Below, one piece after another: positions 62,210-64,000 of a DNA stretch of 64,000 bases. The notes under the pieces are model-generated. The model was not told the origin of the DNA, made no database searches, and saw only the letters and a list, made by a program, of their open reading frames with translations. A program made the position numbers and the translations under genes. How positions within the stretch are numbered: the stretch's first letter is position 1; every line of letters begins with the position of its first letter. Origin of the DNA: Allobosea sp. BK604 (GTDB lineage: Bacteria; Pseudomonadota; Alphaproteobacteria; Rhizobiales; Beijerinckiaceae); assembly GCF_004341515.1 (NCBI RefSeq), contig NZ_SLZF01000009.1:62001-126000 (forward strand), in the 5' to 3' direction.

Positions 62210-64000
62210 GTGGCGAACGAAGGTGACCGGCAGCAGCCGGCTGTCAACGCGCTGGCGACCGCAGAGCCGGAACTGGTTTCTCGCCCCGCCTCCGAGGATC
62301 GCGAGCCCGAGGCCGCAGCACACGGGCCGGCCCCTGAAACCAGCGATGACGCGTCTCGCCAGCACGGGACGCGCCGGCCTGCGGGTGGCAGCTCGTTCCT
62401 GAGAATGCTGGCTTACTCCGGGCTCGCGGTCTGCCTGGCTGGCCTCATCGGGCTTTGCGGCGTCGTCGCCTACTACGCCTCGCAGCTGCCTCCGCTCAGT
62501 CAGCTCACGGTGCCGAAGAGGCCCCCGAACATCGCCATCCTGGCGCATGACGGCTCGTTTCTGGCGAATCGCGGCGCGACGGGCGGCCGCCAGGTCTCCC
62601 TCGGGGAGCTGCCACCCTTCCTGCCCCGGGCTTTCGTCGCCATCGAGGACCGGCGCTTCTACGACCATTGGGGCATCGACCTGATGGGCCTCATCCGCGC
62701 GGCCCACCGCAACCTGACCCATGACGGCGGCCTTCAGGGCGGCTCGACGCTGACCCAGCAGCTCGCGAAGAACCTGTTCCTGACACAGGAGCGCACGGTC
62801 TCGCGCAAGATCCAGGAAGCGATTCTGTCGCTTTGGCTGGAGCGGAGCTACAGCAAGGACCAGATTCTCGAACTCTATCTCAACCGGGTCTATTTCGGCG
62901 CCGGTGCCTATGGCGTCGAGGCCGCGGCGCAGCGCTATTACGGCAAGCCGGCCCGTGACGTCTCGCTGCCGGAAGCCGCGATGCTCGCTGGCCTCGTCCA
63001 GTCGCCGTCGCGCCTGGCCCCCAACCGCAACCGCGAGGCCGCTCAAGAGCGCGCCGAACGCGTGCTCGCCGCGATGAAGGAGCTCGGCTTCATTACGCCC
63101 GACATGGCCCAGACGGCTCTCGATGCGCCGGCCGAGCTGAAGTCTCCAAAAGGAGCCGGTTCCGCCAATTATGCCGCTGACTACGTGATGGAGACGCTCG
63201 ACGATGTCGTCGACACCATCGACTCCGATGTCGTGGTCTCGACCACCCTCGAGCCATCCCTGCAGGCGGCAGCCGAGCGGGTGCTATTGGACGAGCTCGA
63301 TGCGAAGGGCCAGAAGTTCAATGTGAGCCAGGGCGCCTTCGTGGCGATGCGGCCGGACGGGGCCGTCACAGCGCTCGTGGGTGGCCGCGACTACGAGGCG
63401 AGTCAGTTCAACCGGGCGACCTCCGCCCACCGCCAGCCGGGCTCGTCGTTCAAGCCATTCGTCTATCTGACGGCCCTCGAACGAGGGCTTCGCCCCGACA
63501 CCGTGCGCACGGATTCACCAGTCAATATCGACGGCTGGAGACCGGAGAACTATGACCGGGGCTATCGTGGGCCGATCACGCTGCGCAGGGCTCTCGCGCT
63601 GTCTCTCAACACGGTGGCGGTGAAGCTCAATATGGAGGTCGGTCCCACGGCCGTCGTGCAAACGGCGCAGCGCCTCGGCATCACCTCGCCGCTCCAGGCC
63701 GCCCCCTCGCTCGCGCTCGGCACCTCCGAAGTCACGCCGCTCGAGCTCGTGGGCGCCTATGCGACCTTCGCCAACGGCGGCTTCGCAGCTGTGCCCTATG
63801 TGATCACCGAGGTGAAGACCGCGGATGGCAAGCTCGTCTTCAGCCGCTCGGCTTCGGGTGACCGGGAGCAAGTCATCGATCCAGGCGCTGATGCCATGCT
63901 GAACGAAATGATGCACAACATCTTCGTCATCGGCACGGCCCAAAGGGCGCGGATGCCCGGCTGGCCGATGGCAGGCAAGACCGGCACCACCAACGACTTC
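62210..64000 (+). CDS. class A penicillin-binding protein 1A, truncated by window end
   Basis: The first 597 residues of a bifunctional peptidoglycan synthase. A Pro/Glu-rich cytoplasmic tail (1-64) precedes one transmembrane segment (66-89). The glycosyltransferase-51 domain has its catalytic Glu146 in AIEDRRFYDHWG, then GGSTLTQQLAKNLFL and the ELYLNRVYFG motif. The transpeptidase domain has SSFK (Ser412, Lys415), SLN near residue 466 and KTGT at 590, just before the sequence stops. The protein polymerises glycan strands and cross-links peptides in the periplasm. The GTG at 62210 directly follows an in-frame stop codon, so it is the earliest possible start; an ATG at 62405 would remove the cytoplasmic tail. 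Confidence 0.92.
   Translation, partial: MANEGDRQQPAVNALATAEPELVSRPASEDREPEAAAHGPAPETSDDASRQHGTRRPAGGSSFLRMLAYSGLAVCLAGLIGLCGVVAYYASQLPPLSQLTVPKRPPNIAILAHDGSFLANRGATGGRQVSLGELPPFLPRAFVAIEDRRFYDHWGIDLMGLIRAAHRNLTHDGGLQGGSTLTQQLAKNLFLTQERTVSRKIQEAILSLWLERSYSKDQILELYLNRVYFGAGAYGVEAAAQRYYGKPARDVSLPEAAMLAGLVQSPSRLAPNRNREAAQERAERVLAAMKELGFITPDMAQTALDAPAELKSPKGAGSANYAADYVMETLDDVVDTIDSDVVVSTTLEPSLQAAAERVLLDELDAKGQKFNVSQGAFVAMRPDGAVTALVGGRDYEASQFNRATSAHRQPGSSFKPFVYLTALERGLRPDTVRTDSPVNIDGWRPENYDRGYRGPITLRRALALSLNTVAVKLNMEVGPTAVVQTAQRLGITSPLQAAPSLALGTSEVTPLELVGAYATFANGGFAAVPYVITEVKTADGKLVFSRSASGDREQVIDPGADAMLNEMMHNIFVIGTAQRARMPGWPMAGKTGTTNDF

Overview
This is a 64 kb stretch of a high-GC alphaproteobacterial chromosome. 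The Hyphomicrobiales (Rhizobiales), and within them a Bosea or Methylobacterium-like lineage, fit best. The signs are an Omp25/31-type porin whose mature end starts ADLP, RIME-like intergenic mosaic repeats with the AGAGCATTTTCGAGCG signature, and many ABC, TRAP and Bug-type solute uptake genes with catabolic enzymes. The genus is an inference. No rRNA, tRNA, integrase, transposase or CRISPR array was found.

Layout. 0-9 kb: housekeeping and envelope genes: a ChaC-like cyclotransferase, a secreted cupin, a COG4280 membrane protein divergent from a ChrB-domain protein, an AI-2E family exporter, an Omp25-like porin, a Gly/Tyr-rich secreted protein, and an HxlR regulator divergent from a quinone-oxidoreductase-like MDR. 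9-12.7 kb: a decayed patch with an RTX-type C-terminal remnant, a RIME-like repeat, a small helix-turn-helix-like protein, a LysR regulator, a zinc alcohol dehydrogenase broken by one amber codon, and an SDR. 13-19 kb: a GlxA/AraC regulator divergent from a polyamine-type ABC transporter and a proline-racemase-family enzyme whose second catalytic Cys is Gly. 19.3-23.2 kb: one AT-rich 1290-residue membrane-anchored STAND-like NTPase, which looks horizontally acquired. 23.5-28.6 kb: a 2-hydroxyacid dehydrogenase, a LacI regulator and a TRAP transporter. 29-33.3 kb: a Bug-type binding protein and a five-PAS histidine kinase.

33.3-46.8 kb is a hexuronate / sugar-acid regulon. On the minus strand an IclR regulator fused to an SMP-30 domain, uronate dehydrogenase and a glucarate-dehydratase-type enzyme are transcribed away from a plus-strand operon. 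That operon holds an aldose-1-epimerase-like protein, a family-5 ABC transporter (binding protein, two permeases, one fused double ATPase) and two more enolase-superfamily dehydratases. An inverted repeat TTCnTACnnnGTAnGAA and a TTGACA promoter lie in the divergent gap.

47-54.9 kb, minus strand, is a second coherent unit: an argininosuccinate-lyase-like C-N lyase, two dipeptide-type ABC permeases, an MmgE/PrpD protein, a HutC-type GntR regulator and a family-5 binding protein, with a HutC-like palindrome upstream of the lyase. The lyase + MmgE/PrpD + importer set resembles the enzymes used to epimerise and cleave iminodisuccinate/EDDS-like aspartate adducts, so this is a candidate pathway for an N-substituted aspartate. 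55-61.8 kb: an AraC regulator divergent from a 1786-residue autotransporter with ten exact-length 195-bp repeats of two interleaved subtypes. The window ends inside a class A penicillin-binding protein.

The points most worth follow-up are the STAND NTPase island, the IclR/pseudo-lactonase fusion, the lyase/PrpD cluster and the autotransporter repeat mosaic.
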